From assembly GCA_004794655.1 (NCBI GenBank), contig SMMW01000046.1:7613501-7677500 (forward strand): a DNA stretch of 64,000 nucleotides. The letters are read 5' to 3'. Positions 50,750 to 62,459 of this stretch are shown here, in pieces. Position 1 is the stretch's first letter. Each line of letters opens with the position of its first letter. The notes beneath the pieces are model-generated. The model was not told the origin of the DNA, made no database searches, and was given only the letters and a program-made list of their open reading frames with translations. Both the position numbers and the translations under genes were made by a program. The DNA comes from Marisa cornuarietis (taxonomy: Eukaryota > Mollusca > Gastropoda > Architaenioglossa > Ampullariidae).

Positions 50750-50830
50750 ATAATAATAATAATAATAATAATGTGAGCTTTTATAGCGCAGTTCCCCAGC
50801 AAAAACCAGGCTCACCGCGCTTGACAAAGA
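50750..50830 (+). repeat. (TAA)n-TATAGCGC-type interspersed repeat, copy 6
   Basis: A (TAA)n run leads into GCTTTTATAGCGCAGTTCCC and a CTCACCGCGCTT closing block. Confidence 0.55.
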
Positions 50831-51177
50831 AAAATATGTCAACAAGAAAAGAGAGAAAAGTGCCCTTGAAGCAACCAGCAAAAAATTAAAATTCATAAGG
50901 GTAATTTCAACACACACGTGGACAAATAGACACACGGACACGTCAACATGAATAGAAACATACATAGGTTTCTCTACATCGTTTCACATGTACAGATAAC
51001 TTTTCTCACACATGCACATGCTTGTATGTACAGTATGTACAATATGTACAGTAGTTCTGGTCCACACCACAAAGGACAATTCTGTGTCAAAGATAAGTAT
51101 CGCACGAATGTGTAAACAGGTTAGCGTGTTGGTTAATACTGGGTAGTGTTGATTAACGTGTTATTTGGAGTAAGGAG

Positions 51178-51217
51178 AATGTAAACAAAAGTCTAAGAAT
51201 GTAAACAAAAGTCTTAG
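51178..51217 (+). repeat. 20-base tandem dimer
   Basis: AATGTAAACAAAAGTCTAAG is followed directly by a second, near-identical copy. Confidence 0.6.
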
Positions 51218-51405
51218 ACAATTAACCAGACAGATATAATATATATATTCTTTAATGCCTGGTGTACATGATTTTTGTGTAAGCATATAAGCTCTTGACT
51301 TTATTAATAATTAACCCTCGATACATTAAATTGCGATGTGGTGTTAATGGGGAAGTATGCTGGGGGCTCGACGCTAGGTGCTAATATCCTTCATCAGTCT
51401 AGTGT

Positions 51406-51957
51406 CTATGTATTGGTGTACCCGTAGATGTCGGCATAGATGACTGAGTCGTGGAGAGTGTAGCGAGCAAGAACTGAGGAAGATAACTGCTGTCCTCTGT
51501 CCATCTGACATACCTGCTCCTCTCGGCTCACGATATGCTCACTCTTTTGATGTCGGACGATTCGCTTTGCGCATGTACGAGCCCCAGGGACAAGCTGTCT
51601 TTTTTTCAAGGCAAGAAACATAGCGACCGTGAAAGCAGCCTGCAAGGTACTTAGGAACCATTTATTTTGCCAGATGAAGAACATGTCCTGAGGGACGTCA
51701 GACAACTTCAGAGAAACGTGGAGTAATTTTTCGATGCATCTGAGGAAAGCTACAAGAAAAGGAACTACCTGCTTGGAGGGAAATAATTCGTTTGGCATAT
51801 TTCTGACGATTTGACGATAAATCTGACGTCCCCCTTGTAAGACCCTGTTTTCGTATAAACGTGGTCTTCTTTTTGTGAACCTAATGGATTTTCGCATGTA
51901 TCTGCGCTGTAACGCGTCAACTCTCATTTGCCACGTGGGAGAAAGAGAATTCTGCAT
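51406..51957 (-). CDS. unrecognised 183-residue open frame
   Basis: I do not recognise this protein. It begins with ATG and runs 183 residues without low-complexity sequence. The N-terminal half is basic (RRYMRKSIRFTKRRPR at 18-33). A hydrophobic stretch at about residues 100-117 (WFLSTLQAAFTVAMFLAL) could span a membrane. The C-terminal third is mixed and polar. There is no splice site or promoter that I can attach to it with confidence, and no neighbouring exon in the same style. A frame of this length is about what one might expect once by chance in 64 kb, so it may be a single-exon gene, a terminal exon, or nothing. Confidence 0.25.
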   Translation of the reverse strand: MQNSLSPTWQMRVDALQRRYMRKSIRFTKRRPRLYENRVLQGGRQIYRQIVRNMPNELFPSKQVVPFLVAFLRCIEKLLHVSLKLSDVPQDMFFIWQNKWFLSTLQAAFTVAMFLALKKRQLVPGARTCAKRIVRHQKSEHIVSREEQVCQMDRGQQLSSSVLARYTLHDSVIYADIYGYTNT

Positions 51958-54900
51958 ATTTCTGATTGTTCTAAAGCAAAGCTAAAGCAAACAGGATGAG
52001 AAACATCAGGGCACTGGGACTTGTATAAGTTATGACTTTCAGGAGAGATGCAGCTTTCCCAGATGGCGCCGAGTGCTGTCACTGAAACGCGTTACTTCGC
52101 ACGTGTGTGAAAAGCATTTTGAAACGCGGAACAAAGCACCAGCACACCCTCAGGAAACCTTTGGGTAAATGAACTCGAAATAAAAGCTTTCACTGTGCAA
52201 GAGTGTTTTGCAGGAGTCTTCTTTTTTTTTTCTTCCAAAAGAAAGTCATTTTACCATTGCACAAGCTATCGGAGAGAAGAAAAACAGTCGACGTTGATCT
52301 TTACAAAAGTGCTTGACGCGTCACGTGACCAGGCTGCAGCTAACGAGGAGAGACCAGCGGGCCAAAAGACTGAGCAAGGTGGCCGTTGGCACAAACCTGC
52401 TACTGATCGTCATGTGTGGGTGGCGACTGGGGGCTAGGGGACACAACTGTGGAGTAGGGGGGTGGACAGCTGCTTCGTGGTGTGCTATTCAAACTAATGG
52501 TAATTTCTGACCAAAGGCGTTTTCGCTGTTGTTGCTGTTATTACTGTTGTTGTTTTGGGTTGGTTAGTTTTTTTGTTTGGTTTGGGGTTTTTTGTTTTTG
52601 TTTTTTGTTTTGTTTTTTTGTTGTTTTTTTTTTTTGGTGGGGGGTAGACAAGCGCACTAAAACGCGGTGTAGCTTTATGTGCTGGGTGGCTGGATGGCTG
52701 GATGGTTGAATGGAAAGACAGACACGCACATGGACAGGAGGGGCACAAGGCTGGCACACAGACAACGATAGCATAATATAATCCCGTCTGTTTGTTGATT
52801 CCTATTCATTTTTTTTAATAAAGACAAAGCTGGTTTTCTCCACCAAACCAAAAAATGCACAATGCCTCATCATGTCTTCCCCATCCAAACGGCTAGACAA
52901 GAACGATAACAAACGCGGCGGCGCCCAGACGATGACGCTCGATAAGGATCCCCCCCCCCTGTCTCCCGAGAGAGTAGCCTGACATATAGTGTACCGGACA
53001 CTGGGCTGGTCAAGCGTGCTTACCTATGAACACTGATCCTCACTGACTGACCCAGGCTGTCACACAAGGAAACCCATTGTGATCCGATAATAAACCTCCT
53101 CGCGCTCTGCGAAGGGCCCCGAAGAAGACGAGTTCCGCAGTTATTCAATGTAGTAAAGTCTCGGCGATCAGTGACATTAGGACATTTTATTTGTTTATTT
53201 GTGTGGGCATGGGGGAATGGAATCGGACTGAGTTTGCCACTAGGCTACTTTGCTTTGAGTTATGAGTATTTCGTTAAAACCATCCCTTTGGTGATTTGGA
53301 AACGATGACTTGTGGTTCGCATTTTTCAAGTGCACTAAAGCAGCAGCTGAAGAATATTTTTTTAAACGAAAAACCTATGTACTGTTGAAAATACTGCTAG
53401 TCGCCTACTTCGGTAAGGCCTGGCGATAGAGCGAGCGCCTGCAAGAGACTCCGACACGGACCTGTTCCCCCTCCACCCCAGGAACCGCTTTCAGTTGGGG
53501 TGGCAGAAATGGAGCACCTTCGTTATCACAGCGCGAAATCTACGCAACACGGAACTGCTGAAAAGGTAATTTTATTGTCACGGGACACGCCGGCTCCTTT
53601 GATGTTTGCCGCCTCTGGTGGCAGTGGAGAGAAGAATTGAGTCCTCCTCCTTTGGAAGCGAGCTTTGCCCGAAGAAAAATCTTCTCTCATCTCGCCAGCC
53701 TCAACGGCTTAGCGCGCCCTTTCCAAACGTAAGTTAACTACTTAGACACTCGTCACACTCTCCTGCTCCTGACTTCATGTTAAGCAGCCACGACTTTTTT
53801 CTGCGCTTATGAGTTTATAATTACAGTATCCGGCTTCTGCTAACACGAAAATCTTTGGACTTACGTGGGTATTGTGACGGGGGCTTTAATGGACTTTCAT
53901 TATCATGTGAAATTTGAGTCACTCTCTGAATGGGGCCGAGGCTGAAGGTCAGGCATTTCATTCGGGGTGTGTCCTCCGGGAAGCGACGTTTTACTTTGAA
54001 GCAACAATAGCAAGATCGCGAGAAGATTAAGTTGATTGCCACCGAGCACAAACCCGAACACAGAAGGCCGTTTTTTTTTTTTTTTGAGTGTGCGAGCGCC
54101 TGAATCAAGTTTGCTGTTTATGCAGTGTTGTTCAATCTTCTGCCAGACTGTCACCCTCCTACCTTTCCCATATCTTGTACCTGGCGAGGCGGAGTCATAA
54201 AAAGGCTTAAAAGAGTAGGGGGAGGGGGAGAGAAAAATGAAGGTGACTTGTCTTCTTGCATACCTGAAAGCTCCAGGTGCACCATCAAAGATTCAGAATG
54301 CACGATCGAGCGCACGTGCACGAAGTGGCGTCTGAGGTGGGTGGCATTCTAGTGAGCGCGGAAGAGGGCTGTGAACTATGAACATTTTAGGCGTCCTTTT
54401 TTCGACACCTAAAAACTGCCCATAAATTTTACAGGCGGTGAACAGGCGTTATGGGCACTTTGACGGATAGGAAAGGGCATACTTGGACTCATGCGACCCG
54501 GCTCTGGTAAGGATCATCGCAACCTCACACAAAGCGCTTGGAATGCGGAGCTTGATCTTGTCTCTTCTGTGCCTCTCTCTTCATGACAGTACATAGGTCA
54601 CGCCGTCTGAGACGTGTATTCCACCAGCTCCACTGCCTCTCGTCAATTATGTAATAATCCCGTTTCTTTCTTCCTTGTCGTCTCCTTCTCTCTTGTGTGG
54701 TAGACACGGTGGACCACTCACCGCTGTTGGAGCATGAGTCTTTTTAACTCTACGTTTTCCCTACCCAAGAAGTATCAGGAAACCGAGAAAATCAGGTATG
54801 CTCGTTTATTCCAAATGACGTCCTAAAGCTGTTGACCGGCCACCAGCTCTTCTCCATCAGCGGACAGTAACTGCGTCTGATGAAAGTGAGGTACATGAGT

Positions 54901-55050
54901 GAGTTGTCTTATTTCTTGTGTCAGGGATGTCAGCGGAAAGTTCTGAGCGCCAGAAAAGCAAACTGTTACCCCAACATCTAAGACGTATTGTATCTACCAT
55001 TTATATGTTTTATGTGTTTGTATTCTGGTAAAAATAGAAGTTCTGATGAT
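51958..55050. other. intergenic, nothing coding recognised
   Basis: Contains a G/T-rich low-complexity tract at 52540-52650 and a unique-looking patch at 53400-53720 with a CTCF-like motif at 53608. No gene seen. Confidence 0.45.
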
Positions 55051-55160
55051 AAAACTAACTGGTATTGGGACGATAAACCTACATGGTGTTCAATTAATAA
55101 ACCCAACTTGTGTTCAAATGATAAACCTAGCCGGTGTTCAAGTAATAACCCCAACTGATG
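55051..55160 (-). repeat. 24-base tandem repeat, about 4.5 copies
   Basis: Units start at 55051, 55075, 55099, 55123 and 55147, with a consensus near AAACCTAACTGGTGTTCAA. The - strand frame stays open and gives an eight-residue repeat of the form LGLLIEHH. Confidence 0.7.
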
Positions 55161-55976
55161 CGGGGAGGGCACACCTCTGCTGTCATCCTCACTGTTCATC
55201 ACCAAATCAGTGAGAGTTCTTTGCCAGTAACATCTCGCTGAGGCTGGCAGCATAAGTGGCCTTCCCACGCGACGGTCACATGACCCAGTCTGTCAGCTCC
55301 GATGCCGCTGCATGTCGTGGACATTGTCGAGCAGGTCAGGAGGCCAGCAACCCCGTCCCCGCCCGTCGCCTCCTACCCCGCCCTGTAAGAGAAGGGGGAA
55401 GGGGGAGGGCAGGAGAGACAACTCACGCCCAGGGTGGCGTCTGTCAGACCGATAGCGGCACGCGGTGTCGTCGGATGGCTGCGGCGGGTTGCAGCGCCTG
55501 ACGCGCGGCAAACTGGAGGGATCAGTGACAGTGGCGACAGGAGGCGGACCTTTGTGACGACAGCAAATTACAGACGACGACGCGGTCTCCCACGTCGCTA
55601 TAGTCCGACCTCAGCAGGGCGCTCAGTCTCGCGAGCTCTTTTTGATCATCTCGCGAAAAAGAGCTCCTTACTAACCTCGAGTTATCGCTCCTGGACGTCC
55701 ATCGACGCGGGGTTACGATTTAAGAAAACAATGTCATGAGCGACTGTGTGAACTACTCTTCCAACCCCCACCCCTCCCCACTTTCTTTGGCGTCACCAAA
55801 GATAGATAGATAGGACACCAGGAATTCGTTCTGCTACAGCCAACAGCCATGTAACTCGTCTTTCAGGGTACCGAGGAGGATGGAAGACGCCGAGGAGGAC
55901 ATAGGAAGAATTGGCTTGTAAACGTGGAGACAAAGAAAATGATCTTTAACTTCATACTCCTTGTGCAATCGTAATT

Positions 55977-56470
55977 ACTGTTTATGATAACGAGACAGAC
56001 AACACTTACAAATGTCTAGGCATTACCTTGGACAGTCAGTTTAAATTGGAAGCAAACATTGCCATGATTCTCCGTCGGAGCCAACCACGTCTGCTCCTCC
56101 ATCGGAAGCTTGGGTCTTCCTCTGTAAACTCTCTCCTTCTCACTCGAACGTATCTGTCCTTTATTGAGAGACATCACTTTTCCTTTAAATTTCTGCTTTC
56201 ACAATTTCTATATGAGAAAAACAGGAACAGTTTTGTTTCTTTTCTAACATCTGTTCCAAGATCACCGGAACCAAGCTGCTTCACGTAACCAACAAATTCG
56301 TAAGAAAGCATTCTGCATCTATTTTCACTGTCCCTGAGTATGTGCTGTTGGTATGTGACAGCATCTGCATGCGGAACGGCTGCAGCTACGTGAAACCCTT
56401 CATCCCTGCAGCTTCCTCATTCCACATGCCATGCACGTGGGCGACGTGGCTAACAATACTGGCCGCGACG
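55977..56470 (+). mobile_element. decayed LINE fragment (RT C-terminal region)
   Basis: The frame reads YDNETDNTYKCLGITLDSQF, then QRLL-type and KLGSSSV segments and FIERHHFSF, the signature order just after the polymerase core in L2/Rex1-like LINEs. A frameshift near 56230 moves the reading to CSKITGTKLLHVTN and VRKHSASI, which continue the same family's C-terminus. Polymerase motifs upstream are missing. It is a dead, 5'-truncated copy. Confidence 0.65.
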
Positions 56471-57149
56471 ATCGCCTCGAAATCAGCTAATCAAATGTAA
56501 TTTACTAATTGCTGTCATATTCACTATTGTTTTATTGTAATTTTCTTATTTTGTTTGCCTGTTTTGTCTGCGAGTAAACAAATACAATCACCCAATCGGA
56601 TTAATTCAGTTCTATTTTATTTTCGTGTGTGTGGGGGGGGGAGAGGTGTCAAAGAGATTTTCAAAATTTTCAAGATGGTAGTATATTTGTCAAAGCGATA
56701 AAGTCGTTTGAACCAAAGGGGAAAAGTATGCAACGAAACAATTCGAATCTTGAGCTGGAATAATTATCAGGCGCAAGGAGGGATAATTTCTGGGTTGATC
56801 ATTTGGAGATGGACTCATGGAACAGGGCTGGATGGATAATCCTGGGCAAGAGGAATAACCGTAGACAAGATGACGTTCTAGCAGCAGCTACCTCGAGTAA
56901 TATAATATAACACGGACATACGAGCCTCGAGCATTTACACCAAGCAGGATAAAATGTAGGTCTGAGATACGAAGCGCTGAATTTACTTCACAGATAGGGC
57001 GCACACGCGCGCGTGCACCTCCCCTACACGCACGCACACACACACATGTGTACACGCACGCACGCACGTGCACCCCTAACTTTTATTCGTGAAAAAAGCT
57101 GGCATTTTGTTCGGGGTGTTTCTGAAGAAGGGGCAGAGAGAGAGAGGGC

Positions 57150-57740
57150 GCTATTGCCGCACTTCAAACGGTCCAATCAAGCAAAAGAACAAACACGACA
57201 AGTTGCCGGGCGGGCAGTAGGCCGAGACGCCGATCGCCGCCGGGATCGTGCCCGCCTGCAATCAAGAACCGCTTACCGGCCCCTGCCTCTGAAGCCCGCC
57301 GCGATTACGCCCCGCTTGCTCTTGCCTGGATGGGGACGATTGCGATCGCCTCCCCTTGTGATGAAATTGCCGCATTCCCCAGGTCTGCGAGCTTGTGATC
57401 CATTAGGAGCTTATCTTATTTATCAGCTTTTGACAGAGTCAATAGAGAAAGTGGTCGCCTTCATCGCCGAATCGGCGCAAAATGCCACAAATCAAAACCA
57501 ATTACTTCTGCCGCCGGCCGCCTGTAGCTCTGTGGACGCTCGGTAAACAACCCTTCCAGGCGCGCGTGACGTCACGCTTGGCGAGCGGACGCGGCCTTTG
57601 ATTGGCGACTGGAACCATCGCCGCCTGAGCGGAGCACGTGCCAAGATGATGGGGACGACCCCTTCCCATCTTCCTCCCCCCACTACCTCCCAACCGGTCA
57701 CCAGGGCGAATGGAGCGCTGGGCGAAACGGACGTGGAACT
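57150..57740. promoter_or_regulatory. CpG-rich block, candidate promoter or enhancer
   Basis: The block is far richer in CG dinucleotides than its surroundings. It contains a palindromic CRE (TGACGTCA, 57567-57574), an inverted CCAAT core (ATTGG, 57601), an E-box (CACGTG, 57635) and an AT-rich middle with homeodomain-type TTATTTAT and CCAATTAC cores. An open frame of 177 codons crosses it, but it starts in a CA-rich tract and resembles no protein I know. No gene was found on either side. Confidence 0.4.
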
Positions 57741-58783
57741 CTTCGGCACTTAACGGAAATGAACGATATTACACGGAAACCTTTGACGCGCCTGAAGCAG
57801 TTTTGTTGTAATCGTAGATCCATTTTGGGCCACATCTGGAAAGATCATGGAAAAAGGCACTGATTTTTAGACAAGATTCAGGGAAGGTTTTGTGAGATTA
57901 TACAGTCACATTAATGAAAATAGTTTAAAAGGTTTTTCTGCTGCCAGGTTCTTTGGGGGGGGGGTTAGGAGGTGTTGCATGGTGGTTGGGTGAGGAGAAG
58001 GGTAGGGAGGAGGACAGGTTCTAGTAAATCCTTGGTTAATCGGCCCCAAGTTTCGCAAAGTTGTGTGTGACAGTTACAGGAGTCCAAGGTTTCTAGGTCA
58101 AAAGTTTGGGGCATTAGACTTTTGGTCAACATTCTGGGCGAAGTTGAGATTTGTTTGCCAATCTGTCAGCACATTTGCCAATACAATGGCGCTTTGGGGC
58201 ACTTCATAGGCTGTGACGCTTCATCACTTTGCCCTGTACAGAACGGCGTTAAAGGCTATTTTCAGAAACAAACGTTTGTGTGTTAGATTGAAGTTGCTTA
58301 AACACAGTCTCATAACCATAACACAACAACAACACAATAAATCATACCAGGGCACAGTTTATCACGTTACATCACAATACACGAAATTACACCGGAACAC
58401 AGTAAATCACCTCACATCACAACATAATAAATCACATTACAACCGCTTCCGCTAGACCGAAGGGCACCGCGTCACGACGCAACTTTCCTTTTCCCACTGA
58501 GCAGGGACACGCATGCGCAGACCGTCATTTATTTCGTTGTATATTTGTGATTACGTACTTTTCTTTTTGAAAACAAATCTTATGAACGTACACGCTCGCA
58601 CTAAGCGCACAAAGAATCAACACTATACACCTCTGTCCAACCGTTCAGCCGACCCAGAGCATAATTTTTATATCATACAATCAAACGTTAATATATAATG
58701 ACACAGAACACAAAACGGTCTCACGATCAGAGTTGGTATACAAACTAGAGAAGTTTTCACGTGTTGCAGTCAGCCTCAAACCC

Positions 58784-58862
58784 AGCCCCTAACCACTAAC
58801 CCTTAACCTTAACCCCCAAACCAGCCGTAATCCTACCCTACCCTTAACCCAGACCCCAACGC
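58784..58862. repeat. degenerate telomere-like CCCTAA tract
   Basis: Variants such as CCCCTAACCACTAACCCTTA, AACCTTAACCCCC and CTACCCTTAACCC recur across this stretch. They resemble decayed TTAGGG-type telomere repeats on the opposite strand. Confidence 0.4.
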
Positions 58863-61179
58863 TAGCTTACGCATTATCCCTATATGCACACTTTCTTGAT
58901 CTGGCGAGCTGTGAATATGCATCTTCAGTACAAACAAAACAAAGGAACAACACTCACATGCATTTAAAGAAATTGTGTAACGATACTGAAAGTCGAACCG
59001 ATGACTTTAGAGTTTAGACCAACAGCAAAAAAGTATTTTCGTCAGGGGCTTCATAACGTCATAGCAAACGGTTAAACTATATTTTTAATAGCCAAATTTA
59101 TTTATCTTTAGAACAGAGGGAATGTCACTAAGAGCGTGGAGTGATAGTATATGTTCACCCCACAAGAACTACATATCCACATGAGCGGTTAAAATAACAA
59201 TTACATTGAGAGAATAATAACAACCAATAGCAGCACAAGATTAAAAAGCATGAGAACTAATAAAAAGGCAAAGGTCAAGTGGGTAGTGTATGATGGTAGA
59301 TACCAAAATAAAATCCGAATCTAAACAAAACGTAAATAATTCCTAAACATAACGGACTAGAAGTCTATAACTGGATAGTTAGCGGCAAGTCGCCCAACTC
59401 GGAAGGAAACTGAAAGAGGTGGCGACAGGTGGGTACTGATGTCAGATGAAAGGCAGATCACACGTGTCGGCGCCCACATAAGCAAATAAACCTCTTTTCA
59501 CTCTTTTCATTTCACTCTTCCAAACCACTGATGATACGTGACACTGTCGATGCCTTAATATAGTTTGACAGCGATGTTCCGTCATTTCCACAGTGTCAAC
59601 GGTCGAGGTTTCTGTGGTGGCGATTGTCTCGCGAACGAGCTGCGGGAGGGGGTAATCTCCCTTGATCTCCCCCTAATCTCCCTCCTCTATTAAATTAACG
59701 AGCGTCAGCGCTGTCGGCAACGAACGGTGCTCGTCTTTACGGGTATCAATTCACCACACACACACGCACACACACGTACCCACGGTCACACTCCAGCAAA
59801 CATGGACACCTACGCACGCACGAAATAACAGGAACACATGTACACGACCTCACAAATACACGCACGCGGAAGGACGTTCCCAACCACCACCACCACATTC
59901 ACATGCGCAAACGTACATCTCTGCCTACCCTAAAACATAGGTAGTCACAGACACCCACGTCACGAGAGAGAGACATAAAGTAATGAAGTAATGGAACAAA
60001 CTAACAAACCTCGTCTTGGAACAAATTACTGCCCCTGACTGCCCCTTCCTTCACCCTCACTTACACCTCCAGACCTCCACCCCCTTTACTTACGGGCACC
60101 ATCAAAAGAGTTCAGATCCGACAAGCGCGGCGAGGGAGGGCGGCGACACGGTGTGGGGGGGGGGATGATGGTAGAACTAGTGTCCTCTTCAAGCGCTAGA
60201 GACCTGTGGACGAGATCACATCGATAAAAGACGCGCATCGAGGTCCCTATTACCGCACGCTCGAAAACCAAACCATCCAAAGCCAAAACAAACATCAACA
60301 GCAAAAAAAAAAAAAGAAAAGAAAGTAAATAAAAACCCCACGTGCATGTATAGACCACTCCGTTTGCCTCATTCGCTATTGCAACCATGTTCACACATTT
60401 ACCGGGGAGGAAGAGGGAAGGGTCAGATTAACGACGCACATAGCGCACGAGAGAAAAGCGCGCGCATTCTTCTCCCACCACGGTCCGCCCGCTATTCTCT
60501 TACCCTCCGCTATCGACGCCATATCAAGCACGACCGCTGGGCGATGTTGTGGCACCCGACACGGGCGGCGTGGCCGGGTGAATGGGTTTTCAATCGAATT
60601 AAAGCTCTCTGAAGTGGCAACGTGCAGCTAGTTCTGAGGTCTGGGCGTAGTCTGTTCGACTCTTTAATAGGATGTTGCCTGTTCTTTGTCGTTGCCAAAG
60701 ATGGGTAATGGGGTATAATGAGCGCGGATGTGTGGACATGCCTGACCGTCTAGTGTAGTCTGCGCATGCGCGATCAGTGCGATTGACTGTCTATAGGTTC
60801 ACAGCAGTGTCAACGATCAACACTCGTGAATCTCTCGAAAGTTTACACAAAAGAGACAAAACATAACAACTGTAAACACACACACACACAAGACTCTAAT
60901 TAGGGGATAGTGCTCGGTGTTATACCGCGCGGCAAATAGTCCCAATATCAAGTCATATTTCACACAAAGTATGTAACTCTACAGGCGAGAATTTTGCGCA
61001 GTTCGATTTAAATGTATTATAGATTACATTACATTCGAACAAAGTGAACAACATCGGTTCATGTACAGTGGTTAAAGTTAAAAAGAAAAATAGGTAAGAG
61101 CAGTCCTGTCATCTTTTGGTTTTTGGTAGTTCAGAGTTAAAACACTGGCTTGTCACGCCTGTAGTGAAATCTCTTCACC
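58863..61179. other. intergenic, nothing coding recognised
   Basis: AC-rich stretches at 59750-59960 and a CpG-containing patch at 60090-60620. Overlapping short frames on both strands match no family. Confidence 0.45.
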
Positions 61180-61400
61180 CATCCATCAACTCTTTCATCA
61201 TGATGCGAAATCGCCTCTACGCCTCTAGGTGGATGCACCAGTCCACCTACCGTGAGGGTAGAGTCCATCTCCTCTCCTTTGCTACCTGTTCTCAAGCTCT
61301 TCAGATACGGAGATGATACCCATTTAACAGCTGGTAAATATGCGCCGCACGGGTACCGAACCTGTTAGTCTGCGCCACCATGGCCATCCGCTTCTCCACA
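61180..61400 (-). mobile_element. tRNA-derived SINE, family 2, inverted copy
   Basis: On the - strand GGTTCGGTACCC (B box, 61351-61362) is followed by GTGCGGCGCA, TTTACCAGCTG and GGGTATCATCTCC, the same order as the copy at 62460. A (GT)n microsatellite abuts its 5' side. The + strand start at 61124 (GGTAGTTCAGAGTTAAAACACT) resembles the head of family 1, so a second, opposite fragment may be joined here. Confidence 0.5.
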
Positions 61401-61404
61401 CTCG

Positions 61405-61408
<4 letters not shown>

Positions 61409-61478
<70 letters not shown>
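61409..61478. repeat. (GT)n microsatellite
   Basis: A pure GT run of about 70 bases next to an inverted SINE copy. Confidence 0.95.
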
Positions 61479-61479
<1 letters not shown>

Positions 61480-61623
61480 CGCACGCACACACGCCCCACT
61501 TCCTCTTCCCTAGGTTTTATTGACTTGCACCTCCTGTTGTGTCAACCTAGCCACTGGAGCAGCGAATGATTTATACAAAGGGTAGGAGTGGGCTGCCTAA
61601 CCATTCGCATCTTTGCAGCCAGT

Positions 61624-61746
61624 GCATCATAAAAGGCATTTATAGATTATATCTAAAAGAATGTAGTCTGCAATTCAACAAATTGCATCATCAAAGGCCT
61701 TGCTAGATTATATCGGAAGTAACGTACTCTGAAATTTAACAAATTG
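61624..61746 (+). repeat. 61-base diverged tandem duplication
   Basis: Two units each begin GCATCAT.AAAGGC, contain TAGATTATATC and end in ACAAATT. They differ at roughly a quarter of positions, so the duplication is old. Confidence 0.6.
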
Positions 61747-61957
61747 CCATATTGCCTTAACTATTGCTTCTTGAACTTCATTATGAGTACAACGGATGGT
61801 CAGAGGCTAATCTAGGTTCCATGTTAATTGTTGCATCAAAGCTGCTAGAGCTTCCAACAAATCTGATCAAGTGGTGCTGGGGTCTGCAAATCGGAGTAAA
61901 GATAAAGGGTCCCATAGAGACTTTACGGGTAGTCAACTTGGTTCGCTGTATCTAATT

Positions 61958-62230
61958 TCTCTCTCTCTCTCTTTCTTTCTTTCCTTTTTTCTTTTTTTAT
62001 TCTTTCTTTTTTCTTATTATTTCTTTATTCTTTTTCTGTTTTCTTTTCTTCTCGTTCTTTCTCGTCTTTCTTTCTTTTTCTTTTTAACCTTTTCTCCCTT
62101 TTTTTTCTACCTTTTTCTTGTTTTTCTTGTTATCTTTTTAATTTCGTTCTTTTTCTCTGGTTCTTCTTCTTGTTGTTCTTGTTCTTGTTCTCCTCCTCTT
62201 CTTCTTCCTCTTTCTTCTTGTATGTACTTT
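61958..62230. repeat. pyrimidine-rich tract
   Basis: A T/C tract beginning with a (TC)n run and ending in TTC/CTT repeats, with very few purines. Confidence 0.85.
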
Positions 62231-62459
62231 TTTCCTCCACTTCTATCCCAATGTCAGTTCCGGCTGAGAGATGATTGATCTTAACTTCCAGATCCTCTCA
62301 TTGGCACCTCTAAAGCTTGATGTAGAGTAGAACTGCTGTTGGCTTCACAATGTCTCTAAATATATTCAGCAAGAAAACAACTTCTGAAGAGAGCTGTTTC
62401 GCAGTTTCGTCAACGAGACCACGAGCATATTTGATGACGGCGCCAGCTTCAGTTTTTTG

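Noticed and set aside
57013..57546. 177-residue open frame over the CpG-rich block
   Set aside because: It begins in a CA/CG-rich microsatellite-like stretch, has no family resemblance, and high GC alone lengthens frames there.
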